The notes below the pieces were generated by a model. It searched no databases. It was given only the letters and a program-made list of their open reading frames with translations, and had not been told where the DNA came from. The position numbers and the translations under genes were made by a program. DNA of 48,548 nt from Bacilli bacterium (lineage in GTDB: Bacteria; Bacillota_I; Bacilli_A; RF39; UBA660), in NCBI GenBank assembly GCA_017510225.1, contig JAFWNS010000016.1, positions 1-48,548 of the forward strand, in the 5' to 3' direction. Below are positions 33,150-41,880 of this stretch, piece by piece. How positions within the stretch are numbered: the stretch's first letter is position 1; each line of letters starts with the position of its first letter.

Positions 33150-35046
33150 ATTTATTTTTTTCTATTGGTTCATATACTGTACCAGTAAACCATACTTCAC
33201 CACTATTTTTATCTCTTATTATAAACATATATGGTTTATCAAATGTTAAATCTATTTTTTCTATTGGTACATCAAATAAGTAATCAAATCCTCCACTTGT
33301 AGAACCTAATCCACCCATCTCAGTTGCGGCAGCAGCTTTAATTCCATCATTAGAGAATTCTATATTAGCCTTATGAGAAGCACTATCTATAAAAGCTTCT
33401 TTCTTAGTTAAATTAGATAAATCTGCTTTACCTTCTTCAAATACATTTTTAATTCCTAATTTCTGTAAATCTTTCTTTAATTCTAAAGTATAATCAAATT
33501 TAAAGAATGGTATATATCCTTTAATTATAGTAACTACTCCATCTTTAAAACTTTCCTTTTTTAATTCTTTTAAATTCTTTATAATCTTATTTAATTTCTT
33601 TGCATTAGTTTTTTCTACATATTTATCTAAATCTTCATTTTTAGGCATAATACCTACATATTGTAGAGTAGTTCCATCATATGTTTTTAAATCTTTAGCA
33701 AATACTTTTACATTTTTATCATCATGGAATAAGAAATCCGATGATTTATCTGATTTATTATAATTTTCTTTTAGATCTTTAATAAATCCATCTACATATT
33801 TATCTACATCTTTTTCTTCTGGATTATCATTTGTCCAATTCTTTCCATCCTCAGTATTTAACCATTTTTTATACTCATCACTAACTGTTTTTCTTATTTT
33901 ATCTTCTCCTAATTCTTTAACGATATTATAACGGTTATATACTGCACCTATTTCTGCAGATTTAATATTATCTTTACCATCAAATTTTAATGAGTGATAG
34001 TCAGATTCATCAAATATTATAGGTATAGCCCATGTAAATCTGTATCCATCTTCACCTTTTTCGTGATCATATCCTCCACCATAATCTAGGCATTGTACTT
34101 TACTTCCACTAGCACATTGAATTTGATAATTCCAATTCATATCAATCGCTAAAGCATTAGTAAGTACGAAATCATATTTAGAAACACTATCATCAAATAA
34201 ATCTTTTATTAAATTAAATGTTTTTTCACTAACCCATTTATTTAGAGCATCTGGTGTTTTAAATGAATCATATATAACTTCTGCATTATATTTTTCTTTT
34301 AAATTATCTGTATATTCTACTTTTACTGAATCTTTATAACTATCTTTTATAAACATAGCATTTGCGAAAGACATATTCTTATTATTATTGTATTTTTTAG
34401 CTTTATAGTCACCTATAATATCTGTAATTTGATCTTTTGAATCTCCATTAGCTCCTTCTTTTAACATCGCTAATGCATATTTAATTGAAAGTGGACTATA
34501 TATTTTATTATTATCTTTATTTTCTATTTGTAAAAACTTTAAATCAAAATCAGTTAAATCATTACTAGAAATTCTATAAGCTGATTGTTTTTCTGGTGTT
34601 GTTACTGATTCTTTTTGTGAATTAGTTAAATAGAAATATACTCCTACTCCAATTCCAACTAGTAATAAAAGTATAATAAATACTATTATTGGTTTCTTTT
34701 TACCTTTCTTCTTTGGTTTATCAGTAGCATCACCTACTTCTTCTATTGTAGAACTCGGAAGTGTCTCATTAAGTGTTGTTTCTATAGGTGTCGTGTTTTC
34801 TACTGATGTTTCTTCTACTGTAGGTAATTCCTCTACCGGATTCTCTGCTGGTATATTTGGTTCCTCTATAGTACTTTCTCCTACTGGAGTTTCCTCTGGT
34901 ATAGTTGATTCCTCTACAGTACTTTCTTCTGCTGGTGTTTCCCCTGTTTCAGTATTTTCTACTGGTTCCTCTAATACTTCTTCTTTTTCTTCTAGCACTT
35001 CTTCTACTTCATCATCTAATACCTCTGGTTTATTTTCTTCTTCCAT
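33148..35046 (-). CDS. Membrane-anchored serpin (protease inhibitor)
   Basis: The 632-residue protein has an acidic Glu/Pro/Thr-rich N-terminus (about 1-105, with repeats like TVEES and IPEE), a basic stretch (KPKKKGKKKP) and one membrane helix (about 119-139). The rest is a serpin. Key signs are IYSPLSIKYALAMLKEGANG, TNALAIDMNW, HKANIEFSNDG, and the final DLTFDKPYMFIIRD with WFTGTVYEP. The hinge of the reactive loop, starting at Gly568 with AAAAT (571-575), fits inhibitory serpins. Predicted P1 is in the GSTS region. An insert of about 110 residues follows the TNAL strand. The basic segment implies the serpin part faces outward, perhaps against host or microbial proteases. Confidence 0.88.
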   Translation of the reverse strand: MEEENKPEVLDDEVEEVLEEKEEVLEEPVENTETGETPAEESTVEESTIPEETPVGESTIEEPNIPAENPVEELPTVEETSVENTTPIETTLNETLPSSTIEEVGDATDKPKKKGKKKPIIVFIILLLLVGIGVGVYFYLTNSQKESVTTPEKQSAYRISSNDLTDFDLKFLQIENKDNNKIYSPLSIKYALAMLKEGANGDSKDQITDIIGDYKAKKYNNNKNMSFANAMFIKDSYKDSVKVEYTDNLKEKYNAEVIYDSFKTPDALNKWVSEKTFNLIKDLFDDSVSKYDFVLTNALAIDMNWNYQIQCASGSKVQCLDYGGGYDHEKGEDGYRFTWAIPIIFDESDYHSLKFDGKDNIKSAEIGAVYNRYNIVKELGEDKIRKTVSDEYKKWLNTEDGKNWTNDNPEEKDVDKYVDGFIKDLKENYNKSDKSSDFLFHDDKNVKVFAKDLKTYDGTTLQYVGIMPKNEDLDKYVEKTNAKKLNKIIKNLKELKKESFKDGVVTIIKGYIPFFKFDYTLELKKDLQKLGIKNVFEEGKADLSNLTKKEAFIDSASHKANIEFSNDGIKAAAATEMGGLGSTSGGFDYLFDVPIEKIDLTFDKPYMFIIRDKNSGEVWFTGTVYEPIEKNK

Positions 35047-35068
35047 ATATTATCCTCCTATTATATAT

Positions 35069-35097
35069 AATATATCTATACATATTATTATAGTCAA
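35069..35097 (-). promoter_or_regulatory. Promoter of serpin gene
   Basis: On the minus strand TTGACT (35097-35092) and TATATT (35074-35069) are 17 bases apart. RBS GGAGG follows before ATG. Confidence 0.65.
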
Positions 35098-35133
35098 TTG
35101 TTTTACTTATATTATTATTCTATTTACGTAAAA

Positions 35134-35157
35134 CAAAAAAAAGAACTATTAAGTTCT
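35134..35157 (-). terminator. Terminator of ftsW
   Basis: AGAACT (35142-35147) pairs with AGTTCT (35152-35157); on the minus strand eight T residues follow (35141-35134). It overlaps the ftsW stop codon. Confidence 0.7.
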
Positions 35158-36300
35158 TCTTTTTCTTCTTTTTGTTTCTCTACTTAAACCACTTTCTACA
35201 CTTACTCTTTGTACTACAGTTAGGGCGGCAATTAAACAGATAGTAAAACTTCCTCCATAACTCATAAATGGAAGTGGTACTCCTGTCATTGGGATTAGTC
35301 CAAATAAACCTAATAAGTTTATTGCGATATGTAAGAATATATAAATAGCTATTCCATAACACATCATGGCCCCACTATTACTCTTACTTTTTCTACCGAT
35401 TGCAAGTATTCTATATAATAAGAACATATATGCAAGTAATATAGCTATACCAAACCATACGCCCATTTCTTCTACTATAATTGCGAAGATAAAATCTGTA
35501 TATGGTTCTGGTAAATACAAATACTTTTGAGTTGAGTTACCTAGACCTACTCCAGTAAGTCCACCATTATTAATCGCAATATATCCATTACATACTTGAT
35601 TACCAGTAGATAATAATCTCTTACATGGATTCCTATAATTAAATCTTTCATTTTGTCTATCTTGTAATACTTTACTACCTAGTGTTTTATAACCTAATGC
35701 AGCAAATACTAATAAACCTACTCCTAGGAATAATAGTTTAAACTTGATTGATTTAGATACTGGAGATGAGAAAAACATTGCCCCTATAATAGATGTGTAT
35801 ATTATAGTAGTACCTAAGTCTGGTTGAATAAAAATCAATAAACATATAATCATACATATTCCTATTGGGAATAAACTTTTCATATAAGTTTTTAATCCTT
35901 TAGAATTCAAATCATAATATCTAGCTAACCAAATGATACTTATAACTTTCGCAAATTCACTTGGTTGAATACTAATAAATCCTAAATCAAACCAAGAAAT
36001 CGCTTGATTTTTAGCTCTTCCTAGTACTAATAAGCATACTAAAGAAGCTATTACTATCAGTAATAATCCCCAGGATAATTTACCATATGTTTTAGTAGAC
36101 ATTTTTATCATTATAAAAAATAATATTAACCCTGTTATTAAGAAAAATAATTGTTTTAAGAAATAATTATATGGACTAACGGCATGTGACATATAAGCAG
36201 TAACATTAGATGATGAGAATACTGCGATTAATCCCACGACAAAAAGTAATATAGTTATTAATAATAAAGGTTTATCTAAGTTCTTAAATACTTTCTTCAC
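35149..36300 (-). CDS. ftsW: SEDS glycosyltransferase FtsW
   Basis: The 383-residue membrane protein polymerises lipid II glycan strands with a class B PBP. It has about ten membrane helices, ISIQPSEFAKVISIIWLARY, the LPEPYTDFIFAIIVEEMG loop, and GVPLPFMSYGGS near the C-terminus. SEDS proteins include FtsW, RodA and SpoVE; the LPE-Y-TDFIFA and S-GGS loops fit FtsW/SpoVE better, but RodA cannot be excluded. The start is a GTG (36300) 5 bases after GGAGTG. It stands away from the mraZ cluster, unlike in Bacillus. Confidence 0.88.
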   Translation of the reverse strand: MKKVFKNLDKPLLLITILLFVVGLIAVFSSSNVTAYMSHAVSPYNYFLKQLFFLITGLILFFIMIKMSTKTYGKLSWGLLLIVIASLVCLLVLGRAKNQAISWFDLGFISIQPSEFAKVISIIWLARYYDLNSKGLKTYMKSLFPIGICMIICLLIFIQPDLGTTIIYTSIIGAMFFSSPVSKSIKFKLLFLGVGLLVFAALGYKTLGSKVLQDRQNERFNYRNPCKRLLSTGNQVCNGYIAINNGGLTGVGLGNSTQKYLYLPEPYTDFIFAIIVEEMGVWFGIAILLAYMFLLYRILAIGRKSKSNSGAMMCYGIAIYIFLHIAINLLGLFGLIPMTGVPLPFMSYGGSFTICLIAALTVVQRVSVESGLSRETKRRKRRT

Positions 36301-36422
36301 TATATCACTCCATTCTAATATAATAATATCATATTTTCATAGTTTTTTATAGGTTGTTTTCATTAACAATATTTTTATCTTTACATATTTTATAGTAGAT
36401 TATGTAAAGGAGGCTATCTATT

Positions 36423-36566
36423 ATGTATTATTATGGTGGAGGAAGTAGTTGTTGTGGTAATAGTATGCCATACTACACTACTTGTGGAAACAATAATAAC
36501 TATGCCATTATCTTAGTATTATTTATTTTATTAGTTATTATAGTTGGTACTCGTTTTAATGATTAA
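36423..36566 (+). CDS. YjcZ-like small membrane peptide, 47 residues
   Basis: The small ORF starts with a Gly/Tyr/Cys-rich head (MYYYGGGSSCCGN) and ends with one membrane helix (YAIILVLFILLVIIVG). The tail is the pattern of the YjcZ family, small peptides often annotated as sporulation-related in Bacillus, where FALIVVLFILLIIVG is typical. The three Cys and Tyr runs are extra. A consensus RBS AGGAGG (36410-36415) lies 7 bases upstream, and a strong terminator (36570-36597) follows. Because the lineage is not known to sporulate, its role here is unclear. Confidence 0.7.
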   Translation: MYYYGGGSSCCGNSMPYYTTCGNNNNYAIILVLFILLVIIVGTRFND

Positions 36567-36569
36567 TTT

Positions 36570-36597
36570 GTGTATAGATATCTATACACTTTTTTTG
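36570..36597 (+). terminator. Terminator of YjcZ-like gene
   Basis: A perfect 10-bp palindrome arm (GTGTATAGAT with its complement, 36570-36589) is followed by seven T residues. The T run flows directly into the TTGACT -35 box of def. Confidence 0.85.
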
Positions 36598-36623
36598 ACT
36601 AAGTTTTTTATGTGTGCTATAAT
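36595..36623 (+). promoter_or_regulatory. Promoter of def
   Basis: TTGACT (36595-36600) and TATAAT (36618-36623) are exactly 17 bases apart, with TGC before the -10. The start near 36630 leaves a leader of about 20 bases. Confidence 0.85.
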
Positions 36624-36650
36624 ATGCTTTGATTGAGGGCTGGTGGTAGT

Positions 36651-37199
36651 ATGCTTAAAACAAAAGATATTTTAGACGAAAAAGATAAAAGATTAAGAGA
36701 AATTAGTAAAGAAGTTAAGTTTCCACTTACTAAAAAGGATAAAGAATTAATTAATACTATGATGGAATATTTACGTAATTCTCAAATTGAAGAATTAGCT
36801 GAGAAATATGATTTAAGACCTGGTATGGGAATGGCTGCTATACAGTTAGGTGTTCCTAAAAGATATTTTGTAGTTGTTAATGAAATTGATGAAGGTGAAT
36901 TTGAAGAATATGTTTTAATTAATCCTAAGATTATTAGTAATTCTATGGAAAAGATATATGTTGAGATGGGTGAAGGCTGTTTAAGTGTTAATAGACCTGT
37001 TGATGGTATTGTCCCAAGATTCGCTAGAGTTACAATGGAAGCGTATGACATGGATGGTAAAAAAATTCATGTTAGAGGACGTGAAGAATTAGCTATTGCC
37101 TTCCAACATGAACTTGATCATTTAAATGGTATTATGTTTACTGATCATATAGATAAAAAAGATCCATTCAAAGATAAAGACCAGATGAGAGCCATCTAG
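36651..37199 (+). CDS. def: Peptide deformylase
   Basis: The 182-residue iron enzyme removes the formyl group from new proteins. The three motifs are GMGMAAIQLG, EGCLSV (Cys ligand) and QHELDHLNG (two His ligands and Glu). The sequence between them fits type 2 enzymes of Gram-positives. I chose ATG at 36651; a TTG at 36633 would lie at about the third base of the predicted transcript and lacks an RBS. The leader has G-rich segments (GAGGGCTGGTGG) rather than a clean RBS. Single gene with its own promoter and terminator, converging on smc. Confidence 0.95.
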   Translation: MLKTKDILDEKDKRLREISKEVKFPLTKKDKELINTMMEYLRNSQIEELAEKYDLRPGMGMAAIQLGVPKRYFVVVNEIDEGEFEEYVLINPKIISNSMEKIYVEMGEGCLSVNRPVDGIVPRFARVTMEAYDMDGKKIHVRGREELAIAFQHELDHLNGIMFTDHIDKKDPFKDKDQMRAI

Positions 37200-37208
37200 T
37201 CTTTTTTT
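37179..37208 (+). terminator. Terminator of def
   Basis: GACCAGATG (37179-37187) pairs with CATCTAGTC (37193-37201) with one mismatch, followed by seven T residues. The stem includes the def stop codon. The opposite side is less T-rich but may serve smc weakly. Confidence 0.7.
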
Positions 37209-40143
37209 ATTGCATTTTTACACTTACAAGTTTTGATACACCTGATTCTTGCATAGTAATACCATAAAGTGTATTAGCATATTCCATAGTTTTCTTTTTA
37301 TGTGTAATTATTAAGAATTGTGTTTTATTTTTATAATGATCTAAGTATGTTCCAAATTGTGAAACATTTGCTTCATCTAGAGCAGCTTCTACTTCATCGA
37401 ATAAACAGAATGGAGTACTTCTAACATTAAGTATTGCGAATAATAAAGATATTGCTGTTAATGTTTTTTCTCCTCCTGATAATAATGAAATAGTAGTTAG
37501 TTTCTTACCTGGAGGTGAAGCAACTATTTCTACTCCTGTAGTAAGTAAGTTATCTGGATCAGTTAGTTTTAAGTCAGCACTACCTCCTCCAAATAATTCT
37601 CTAAATACACCTTTAAATTCACTTCTTATTTCTATAAATGTATTTTTAAATTCATCTCTCATTACAGAATCCATTTCATTCATTATATCAAGTAATGTAT
37701 TTTCTGCATTTAATAAATCTTCTCTTTGGTTAGTTAAGAACTCATATCTAGTATTAACTTTTTCATACTCTTCTATAGCATCTAAGTTAACCATACCAAT
37801 TCTTTTAATATTTGCTCTATAACCATTAACTTTTACTCTAGCTTCTTCTGGATCTATATCTAATTTATAATTAGCTTTAGCTTTCTCAAAAGTCATTTCA
37901 TATTCTTCACTTAGAGTAGTTAGCATATTATCTATTTTTACATCTAATCTATTTATTAATATTTCTTTTTCCCTAGATACTTTTTCTAAATTGCGTAATT
38001 TAGAATTCTCTAGTTTTAATGAAGCAGTCTTCTCTTCTATCTTTTCTTTTAACTTATCTATTTCTTTAGCTAAATTACTAAGTTTATTAGAAACAGTTTC
38101 TTTTATAGTATTAGCTTCATAATATTTCTCTATTAATTCTTTTTCTTTTTCATCAATAGAATTATTTATTACTGAATCTAATCCTTCTAAGTCCTTATTT
38201 ACTTCATCTAAAGATTTATCTACTTTGTCTACTTCTTCTTTTTTAGAATTATATTGTTCTTTATAAGAAACTTTCTTTCTAGATGATTTAAATAATTTAT
38301 CTTCTAAGTTAGTAATAGATTCATCTATTTCTTTAACTTCAGTAGATATATCTTCTTTTTCTTTATTTAGTAATTCTAATTTGTTTTTAAAATTATTTAA
38401 TTCTTGTTTTATTAGTACTACACTTTTTACTTTAGAAGTAGATCCTCCTGACATAGATCCACCTACATTAATAACATCTCCATCTAAAGTAACTATTCTA
38501 TATTTTCTATTTACTAGTCTAGATAATCTATTAGCACTATCTATATCAGTAGAGACTAAAACATTACCTAATTGATTTTTAATTATATTTTGATATGTAG
38601 TATCATAATCTACTAAATCACTTAATACACCAATAAAATCTTCATTATTAGTAATTAAATCTAATGTATTATTATCAACATAACGCTCTTTAATTACTGA
38701 GATTGGGAAGAAAGTCGCTCTTCCTAGGTGATTATCTTTTAAATAATTAATTGCATTCTTAGATGAATTCTCATCTTCTGTTACTACAAAGTTTTTAGAT
38801 GCAGATATCGCAATATTTAAAGCTTTAGTATATTTATCATCTACACTTAATAAATTACCTATAGTATTATGAATTCCTTTTAAAGAATTTTCTTTTAATA
38901 TACTTCTAACTGAATGAGGTAAATCTAAGTTCTCATCTATTTCTCTTTGTAGTGAACTTATTTTATGATTAGTAGAAATTAATTCTTTTTCATGATTAGA
39001 ATATTCATTATTTAACATATTTTTCTTTGTTTTTAAATTATTAATTTCTTCTTTTAATCCATCATATTCTTTATCTTCATTCTTAGATTTTTTAATTATT
39101 ATATCTAATTCATCTTTTAATATAGTAAGTTTAGATTCTAATTCATTCTTAGATTCTAATTTTTCTTTTAATTCTTCTTTATTTTTATCTTCTTTATCTT
39201 TAGTTTTATTTCTTAAAGCAAGTAATTTTCTTTCTCCATTAATCTTTTCTACTTCTGCAGTTGTATTTACTAATGTTTTTGAAAGATCAATTCTTTTCTT
39301 TTCAAGTTTTTCTAATTTATTAGTATCATCTATAGTAGATGCATCATTTTTAGAAGTAGTTGTACTAATATTTAGTATTTCACTATCTACTTTATCTTTT
39401 TCTTTTTTAGCATTTTCTAATTCTTGTGTTTGATTTTCTATATCATATGCAAGTAAAGCTATTTCATATTTATCTAATCCTTCTTTATTTTCTAAATATA
39501 TTTTAGCTTTTCTACTTTGTTCTTTTAGTGGACCAACTTGCATATCTAACTCAGTAATAATATCATTTACTCTATCTAAGTTATTATGAGTTCTATCTAG
39601 TTTTCTTAAAGCTTCTTCTTTACGTTTTTTATATTTTAATATACCTGATGCTTCTTCAAAGATAATTCTTCTATCACTAGGTGAATTACTAAGTATTTTA
39701 GATACTTCTCCTTGAGATATAATATTAAAAGATTCTTTTCCCATACCTGAATCTAATAATAAATTAGTTATATCTTTTAATCTACATTTTTCTCCATTTA
39801 AATAATATTCATTTTCTCCACTACGATATATTTTTCTTTTAATAGATATATCAGTATATGGAATATTTATATATTTATCACTATTATCAAATATTAATTC
39901 TACAGAGGCAACATTTAGAGGATTTCTTGATTTACTTCCAGAGAAAATAACATCACTCATTGATCCTTCACCACGTAAGGATTTAACTGATTGTTCTCCT
40001 AATACCCATCTAACAGCATCTACTACATTACTTTTACCAGATCCATTAGGTCCAACTATACAAGTAATTTTATCATCAAGATTTAACTCTAATTTATCTG
40101 CAAAAGATTTAAATCCACTTGTTACTATTTGTTTTAAATACAT
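37207..40143 (-). CDS. smc: Chromosome segregation ATPase SMC, compact form
   Basis: The 978-residue protein organises chromosomes as a coiled-coil dimer. The head shows Walker A GPNGSGKSNVVDAVRW, the C-terminal signature LLSGGEKTLTAISLLFAIL and Walker B PFCLFDEVEAALDEAN. The hinge lies around residues 410-560, with NTIGNLLSV and GGSMSGGST. Bacillus SMC has nearly 1,190 residues; here the coiled-coil arms are shorter, as in mycoplasmas. I chose ATG at 40143; a GTG three codons earlier overlaps the RBS (GGTG). Its partners ScpA and ScpB are not in the window. Confidence 0.95.
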   Translation of the reverse strand: MYLKQIVTSGFKSFADKLELNLDDKITCIVGPNGSGKSNVVDAVRWVLGEQSVKSLRGEGSMSDVIFSGSKSRNPLNVASVELIFDNSDKYINIPYTDISIKRKIYRSGENEYYLNGEKCRLKDITNLLLDSGMGKESFNIISQGEVSKILSNSPSDRRIIFEEASGILKYKKRKEEALRKLDRTHNNLDRVNDIITELDMQVGPLKEQSRKAKIYLENKEGLDKYEIALLAYDIENQTQELENAKKEKDKVDSEILNISTTTSKNDASTIDDTNKLEKLEKKRIDLSKTLVNTTAEVEKINGERKLLALRNKTKDKEDKNKEELKEKLESKNELESKLTILKDELDIIIKKSKNEDKEYDGLKEEINNLKTKKNMLNNEYSNHEKELISTNHKISSLQREIDENLDLPHSVRSILKENSLKGIHNTIGNLLSVDDKYTKALNIAISASKNFVVTEDENSSKNAINYLKDNHLGRATFFPISVIKERYVDNNTLDLITNNEDFIGVLSDLVDYDTTYQNIIKNQLGNVLVSTDIDSANRLSRLVNRKYRIVTLDGDVINVGGSMSGGSTSKVKSVVLIKQELNNFKNKLELLNKEKEDISTEVKEIDESITNLEDKLFKSSRKKVSYKEQYNSKKEEVDKVDKSLDEVNKDLEGLDSVINNSIDEKEKELIEKYYEANTIKETVSNKLSNLAKEIDKLKEKIEEKTASLKLENSKLRNLEKVSREKEILINRLDVKIDNMLTTLSEEYEMTFEKAKANYKLDIDPEEARVKVNGYRANIKRIGMVNLDAIEEYEKVNTRYEFLTNQREDLLNAENTLLDIMNEMDSVMRDEFKNTFIEIRSEFKGVFRELFGGGSADLKLTDPDNLLTTGVEIVASPPGKKLTTISLLSGGEKTLTAISLLFAILNVRSTPFCLFDEVEAALDEANVSQFGTYLDHYKNKTQFLIITHKKKTMEYANTLYGITMQESGVSKLVSVKMQ

Positions 40144-40161
40144 ATTATTCACCTATTATCA

Positions 40162-40190
40162 ATTATACTATATTTAGACATATTTTCCAA
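40162..40190 (-). promoter_or_regulatory. Promoter of smc
   Basis: On the minus strand TTGGAA (40190-40185) and TATAAT (40167-40162) are 17 bases apart. Confidence 0.6.
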
Positions 40191-40223
40191 ATATTTTATT
40201 GCTATTTAAGCAAAAAAAAAGAA

Positions 40224-40760
40224 TTAAGTATTCTCTTCTTCAATTATAATTGAATTGATTAATCTAAATATATCTTTTCTTATATCATCACTTTTAATAT
40301 TCTCATCTAAATTAGCATAACCAGATATTTGAATACACTCTTTCTTATCTATAAATACTAAACAATCTATATTTTCAAAGTTATCTTCATTATATTTATA
40401 ATAATATACTGTATATAATCCTACTTGCTTTTCTTCTACATCTGTAGTAGTTTTATTTTGTTTTTTTACTTCTTTTGCTTGCTTTTTAAAATATTTTATT
40501 TCATAATCTTTTGAATTTATAATTTCTGTCATATTAGCACTTATATTAGCTGATGATTTTTCATGTGAAAGATTTAGAGAATTATCATATTCTCCAGTAT
40601 CTACATCAGCATCACTTTTTATAGCTTCCCAGTTTCTAGGTACTTCTACAGATATATTATAATCATTATTCTTAATAAATTCTCTATATCTATATGAAAC
40701 TTTACTACATCCAACTAAAAATAATGTCATAATTATTAATAATAATACTTTCTTCTTCAT
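40224..40760 (-). CDS. Lipoprotein of unknown function
   Basis: The 178-residue protein starts with a signal (KKKVLLLIIMTLFLVGC) whose lipobox ends at Cys18, so it should be lipid-anchored outside the membrane. The mature part (about 19-178) is mixed alpha/beta with IDCLVFIDKKECIQISGYA. It resembles PsbP-like or DUF-type outer lipoproteins, with no catalytic motif and no firm family. It is a single gene with promoter (TTGCTA at 40814-40809, TATACT at 40791-40786, 17-base spacing) and a weak terminator (40220-40234). RBS GGGGA. Confidence 0.7.
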   Translation of the reverse strand: MKKKVLLLIIMTLFLVGCSKVSYRYREFIKNNDYNISVEVPRNWEAIKSDADVDTGEYDNSLNLSHEKSSANISANMTEIINSKDYEIKYFKKQAKEVKKQNKTTTDVEEKQVGLYTVYYYKYNEDNFENIDCLVFIDKKECIQISGYANLDENIKSDDIRKDIFRLINSIIIEEENT

Positions 40761-40785
40761 ATATATTCCCCTTTATTATATATAA

Positions 40786-40814
40786 AGTATATAAGAAAAT
40801 ATTAATTTTAGCAA
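40786..40814 (-). promoter_or_regulatory. Promoter of lipoprotein gene
   Basis: On the minus strand TTGCTA (40814-40809) and TATACT (40791-40786) stand 17 bases apart. Confidence 0.5.
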
Positions 40815-40825
40815 TATCTAAATAA

Positions 40826-40853
40826 TAAAAAAGTCAAATATTTTATTTGACTT
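40826..40853 (-). terminator. Terminator of repeat-protein gene
   Basis: AAGTCAAATA (40831-40840) pairs with TATTTGACTT (40844-40853). A T run follows on the minus strand. The stem overlaps the stop codon. Confidence 0.75.
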
Positions 40854-41829
40854 TCTTAGGAATTGCTTCATTTATTTCTTTTATTAGAGTTTTTACTCTC
40901 TTAGGACTTAATCCATAATCCATAGGTAGACCTATATATGTTTCAAATTGATTTAAATCAGCAACATTACCATTTTCTAAGAATACTTGATAATGACATT
41001 TAAGATCAGCATCATCTATATCTTTAGCATATAAATAGTTATATGGTAAATTCTCACTTTCTACAACTGCTTTTTCTAAGTCTTTCCTATCAATTCCTGG
41101 AACATCCTTAGCAAATCTATAACAGAATTCTGGATCTTTAGATTCAGTAATTACTTTTTTAAATTTATTTATATCAGATTCAGGTATGCCTCTTGCAAAT
41201 TTATAACAATACTCTGGATCAAGACTTTCCATAACCACTTTTTCATGAGAATCTATATCTGCGCCCAATACACTAGCAGCAAATAAATAATTATATTTAG
41301 CATTCTTACTATTTGCAACTGCTTTACCATGCTCTTTTACATTTGTATATTTAATACTTCTTGCGAATAAATAGTTATATTTTGGATCACCACTTTTAAT
41401 TATAATTTGTCCTAATCTAGCTTTATTAGCACCTTCTACATCTTTAGCAAAGAAATAACAATATTTAGCATTCCTACTTTCAATAACTGCTTGTTCATGA
41501 GCACCAACATCTACTCCTTCTATATCTTTAGCACAATAATAATTATACCTAGGATTTTTACTATCTATAATTACTTGAGCGTGCTTTTCTATATCTGCAT
41601 CTTCAAAATCTTCTAACAAATAATAATTATAAGCAGGATTTTTATTGTCTAATATTATTTTTTCATGCTCTTTAAAATTTGCTCCCTTAATATTTTTTAG
41701 AAACTTATAAGATAAATAATCATTTTTAGTAGCTAATATAAGTTGTTCAAAATTATCAACTACATATTTATCCCCATATTCTTCTTTTAATCTTTCTATT
41801 AAATTCACTATTTTATGTTTTTTTTCCAT
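40843..41829 (-). CDS. Protein of nine 28-residue repeats (YNY-FAK-type)
   Basis: The 328-residue soluble protein is almost wholly a tandem array. After about 20 charged residues, nine units of 28 residues follow from about 24 to 275. A typical unit has a VIESKNPKYNY-like helix, then FAKDIEGADI, then a short link such as xHEKx. Aromatic Tyr/Phe positions recur, while the rest varies by charge. Such regular helical pairs suggest a solenoid that binds protein or other ligands. I do not recognise a named family. No signal peptide or membrane helix is seen. The gene has its own promoter (41853-41880) and terminator. Confidence 0.75.
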   Translation of the reverse strand: MEKKHKIVNLIERLKEEYGDKYVVDNFEQLILATKNDYLSYKFLKNIKGANFKEHEKIILDNKNPAYNYYLLEDFEDADIEKHAQVIIDSKNPRYNYYCAKDIEGVDVGAHEQAVIESRNAKYCYFFAKDVEGANKARLGQIIIKSGDPKYNYLFARSIKYTNVKEHGKAVANSKNAKYNYLFAASVLGADIDSHEKVVMESLDPEYCYKFARGIPESDINKFKKVITESKDPEFCYRFAKDVPGIDRKDLEKAVVESENLPYNYLYAKDIDDADLKCHYQVFLENGNVADLNQFETYIGLPMDYGLSPKRVKTLIKEINEAIPKKVK

Positions 41830-41852
41830 AATAATCCCTCTTTCGACACATT

Positions 41853-41880
41853 ATTATAACATTTTATTTAAAATTTTCAA
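41853..41880 (-). promoter_or_regulatory. Promoter of repeat-protein gene
   Basis: On the minus strand TTGAAA (41880-41875) is 16 bases before TATAAT (41858-41853). It directly adjoins the previous stop codon at 41881. Confidence 0.65.
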
